This document shows, piece by piece, positions 61,735-64,000 of a stretch of DNA of 64,000 nucleotides. Location: assembly GCA_930367205.1 (NCBI GenBank), contig OV884011.1, forward strand, positions 45,831,754 through 45,895,753, read 5' to 3'. Numbering within the stretch: position 1 is the stretch's first letter; each line of letters begins with the position of its first letter. Below the pieces are notes generated by a model. It saw nothing but the letters and a program-made list of their open reading frames with translations, had not been told where the DNA came from and ran no database searches. The position numbers and the translations under genes were made by a program. Source of the DNA: Acanthosoma haemorrhoidale. Its lineage: Eukaryota > Arthropoda > Insecta > Hemiptera > Acanthosomatidae.

Positions 61735-62065
61735 CCTTAAACTGCTCAATCGATCCCGACATCTCATCCTACGTGTCAACTCCTAGTATCCTCTTTTATG
61801 TTGCCCTATTTTGACTGCGGTTGCGAGATGTATGGTGGTCTCTCAGGGGATCTCGAATAAAGTGGCTGATGAATTGTTTTCTAAGATTTATACTCGGGGT
61901 CCCCAAAGCCCGTCTTATTGATGATATATAAATGTGTCCTCCGGCCAGCTCTGCTGTACAGTGCCCCGCTATTTACCCACTTGACTGACAATACAGCCTA
62001 ATGTCTCCAACATTTTCAGAATGGGATTAGGCGAAAAGTGGTCCGATATACCTCTTTCGAGAGAC
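61735..62065 (+). mobile_element. Chimera of two LINE fragments
   Basis: 61735-61925 matches 34825-35025 of the GEMIN5-intron LINE (AAACTGCTCAATCG, CGACATCTC, GCTGATGAATTGTTTTCT.AGATTTATACTC). 61940-62065 matches 18337-18460 of the jockey-like LINE (GGCCAGCTCTGCTGTA, GTGCCCCGCTAT, ACTTGACTGACAAT, AAGTGGTCCGA.ATACCTCT). Both pieces are on the plus strand and lie only about 15 bp apart, with no intact ends. Confidence 0.75.
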
Positions 62066-62149
62066 ATTTTTTGAAAAATTCCTTCATTTTTTTTATTTCA
62101 TTGATTTGCTAGAGAAATGATACTTTAAATGGAGGGCCCATTTGATATA

Positions 62150-62540
62150 AGGAAAACATGGCTCCATACAATTTCAATAAGTGTCATTAATTAATTACTT
62201 GGTCAAATAAATAATTTTTTTAAAATAATTTTGTGTAGCGTAACAAATGAAATACGTCCTTTTTTAAGAATATGTAATCTGTGTTTTGTTTTTTTAAACT
62301 GTAATTACAAAAAGTCATTATATGTGGGTTTTTTTTTAGACAACATATTTTAGAAAATTGTTCCACTAGATGATCCAATAATGATAAATATTGGCTCCGT
62401 AAAAAATAAATAAGGACCATCAATATGTTAGTAAGTAACTAAAAAATAAGAATCGATTTATCAAATTGAGTAGAGAGTAAGATTAAAGATATATTTTCCC
62501 TGATTCATAATAATAGTATGCATATTTACCGATTCAAGCA
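62150..62540. repeat. Fragment of the dispersed AT-rich family
   Basis: Shared blocks include GTAATTACAAAAAGTCATTA (with 42536-42556, as TATAATTACAAAAAGTCATTA) and GTTCCACTAGATGAT.CAATAATGATAAAT (with 33155-33185). The order agrees with fragments at 32.7 and 42.4 kb. The element is unidentified. Confidence 0.5.
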
Positions 62541-63006
62541 TAATAAACATATTTTGAGATTCTACGGAAGGAATACACCTTAAAAAGTTCGGATAGGCTG
62601 AATCATTGTTACTAACGTACACCCAGACGAAATACAGATGCATATTAAGTCCTGCGAGATTGTGAATTCTGTGTGCGGCCATGAATTGACATACAGTGAA
62701 TAAGTGGTCATCAGCCAATCGAACCAATAGAAGAAGAAAGTTAAAAGGCCCCAGATCACGCGACTAACCCACATTCATATGATTAGCAATTTAGCAAACA
62801 GCTGTGACCAATACGCGACACCACGTGGCGGTGCACCACTTATTTGAGTAATGTCCTTCATTCCAAACGTCCTCACATCAATCTAATAGTGCAACATTGA
62901 CCAGCTTACTGCATCAGCAACATGTTCCAAGATTGAGAGTGGTCTGTGTTGATACACCGTAAAGAGAACATAATGCCATATCGCTCTCAAATATACATCC
63001 AAACCT

Positions 63007-63177
63007 ACTTCAGGTACATACTTGAAGAAACTTACTTCAGGTACATACTTGAAGAAACTTACTTCAGGCACATACTTGAAGAAACTTACTTCAGGGACAT
63101 ACTTGAAGAAACTTACTTCAGGTACATACTTGAAGAAACTTACTTCAGGTACATACTTGAAGAAACTTACTTCAGGT
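63007..63177. repeat. 27-bp tandem repeat, six full copies plus a partial one
   Basis: The unit is ACTTCAGGTACATACTTGAA followed by GAAACTT. Copies start at 63007, 63034, 63061, 63088, 63115 and 63142, with a partial one at 63169. They are nearly identical, differing at one base (GGTACA, GGCACA or GGGACA). Each unit contains an inverted repeat CTTCA...TGAAG. Because 27 is a multiple of three, frames on both strands remain open (YFRYILEET on plus, VPEVSFFKY on minus), but the flanks give no sign of a gene. It is best read as a young minisatellite. Confidence 0.92.
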
Positions 63178-64000
63178 TATTGAGATCTTAAGACAAAACG
63201 ATGTAGCGGTGTAGATAGTTTTATGAAGCCGATATTATTTTTTTCCAAACATGAACAGTTGAGCACACGAAAGTTGTTCAAGCAAAGGTACACCTTTACT
63301 TCTAGACCCAGATCATAAAAAGTGTTTTACAATTCCTGAAAGAAATATACCTTCACAGATTCATTCAATGAAGGCAAATACTGTTTTTTGTACAGTAGAA
63401 AAGTTATTTGAAAAATTAGAAACTTTCATGCAAATTGCAAGCCACCAAGTCCTACGCAATATTAATAACAGTTTTGATGTATTTTGTTATTATGCTACAT
63501 TAAAGTCCCAAAACATATTGAGTACATATAATTAATCACGACGATGAGAACTTTATTTCTTGAGATATTCGATTCCTCAGAAGTTACTTTAAATTGTCCA
63601 CTCCCTATTCAATGACTCCCGAAAAGCATATAGTAAAATAATTTAGCACTATAATAATAATAATTTAGCACTTGAAAATAATAAGCATATAGTTTAGTTT
63701 TGTTTTTTCACATCCTTTCCTTTATCATGTCTAGTACAAATCCAGGCTGTTTTTGAAAATAAGGCTAAAATGTCAGAACGATTGGAACATTTATAATATG
63801 TATATGTAATACGCAGACAGACAGATGAAAGAGCTGAGTTCACAAAAAGTGTAGGTTCTTTTTCTTAGAAATTAATTATTAATTAATTAGTCTTTTCCTT
63901 CTCTCTATAGGAGAAACATGATAACAAAGCAATTTATTATTTATTTCATGGGACCTCAGCCTTCATGACACGCACGGGAAACTCAAAACTATTCCATTAG
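63178..64000. other. Gene-free end of window
   Basis: AT-rich sequence with no recognised gene or repeat. Any feature here would extend beyond the window. Confidence 0.45.

Noticed and set aside
63007..63177. CRISPR-like array
   Set aside because: The units are contiguous with no unique spacers and the genome is eukaryotic. It is a simple tandem repeat.
62946..63191. 81-codon open frame with a 9-residue repeat
   Set aside because: It is created by the 27-bp minisatellite, and both strands are equally open.

Overview
The window is eukaryotic nuclear DNA, most likely from an insect. It is very AT-rich. Its genes are split by many short GT-AG introns, and it is crowded with decayed mariner, jockey/CR1-type LINE, gypsy, copia and tRNA-derived SINE sequences. 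The species cannot be named from sequence alone. No bacterial-type operons, CRISPR array, rRNA or convincing functional tRNA gene was seen.

Four conserved protein-coding genes were assembled exon by exon, and each closes into an uninterrupted frame from ATG to stop. (1) 14340-10493, minus strand: a queuosine-nucleotide N-glycosylase of the DUF2419/QNG1 family, 7 coding exons, 349 residues. (2) 37857-19332, minus strand: GEMIN5, the snRNA-recognition subunit of the SMN complex, 23 coding exons, 1381 residues. (3) 41294-45176, plus strand: a mitochondrial Xaa-Pro aminopeptidase 3, 8 coding exons, 511 residues. (4) 56591-49462, minus strand: amidophosphoribosyltransferase (PPAT), the committing enzyme of purine synthesis, 9 coding exons, 494 residues. 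GEMIN5 and XPNPEP3 are head to head across about 3.4 kb. XPNPEP3 and PPAT converge on a retroelement graveyard. The four genes act in unrelated housekeeping processes (tRNA-base salvage, snRNP assembly, mitochondrial protein N-end trimming, purine synthesis), so the cluster shows no sign of being one functional unit.

Layout: 1-10.5 kb has no recognisable gene and holds several degenerate local repeats. 10.5-14.3 kb is QNG1, whose largest intron carries a decayed duplicate of exon 6 and a short retroposed LINE tail with a 13-bp target duplication. 14.3-19.3 kb holds a dead mariner and two LINE pieces. 19.3-37.9 kb is GEMIN5, with an LTR-like block, a SINE, a LINE and satellite-like repeats in its introns. 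37.9-41.3 kb holds a jockey-type ORF1 relic. 41.3-45.2 kb is XPNPEP3. 45.5-48.3 kb is a mosaic in which gypsy remains join a copia-like gag that is itself split by a solo LTR with an intact 5-bp target duplication. 49.3-56.6 kb is PPAT. 56.6-64 kb has no recognisable gene and holds a 95-bp mariner miniature, LINE fragments and a 27-bp tandem repeat.

No undescribed functional system is evident. The items most worth following are the nested LTR insertion, the QNG1 ghost exon, the matched full-length and miniature mariner pair, and a tRNA-headed SINE family, one copy of which ends next to a PPAT splice site.
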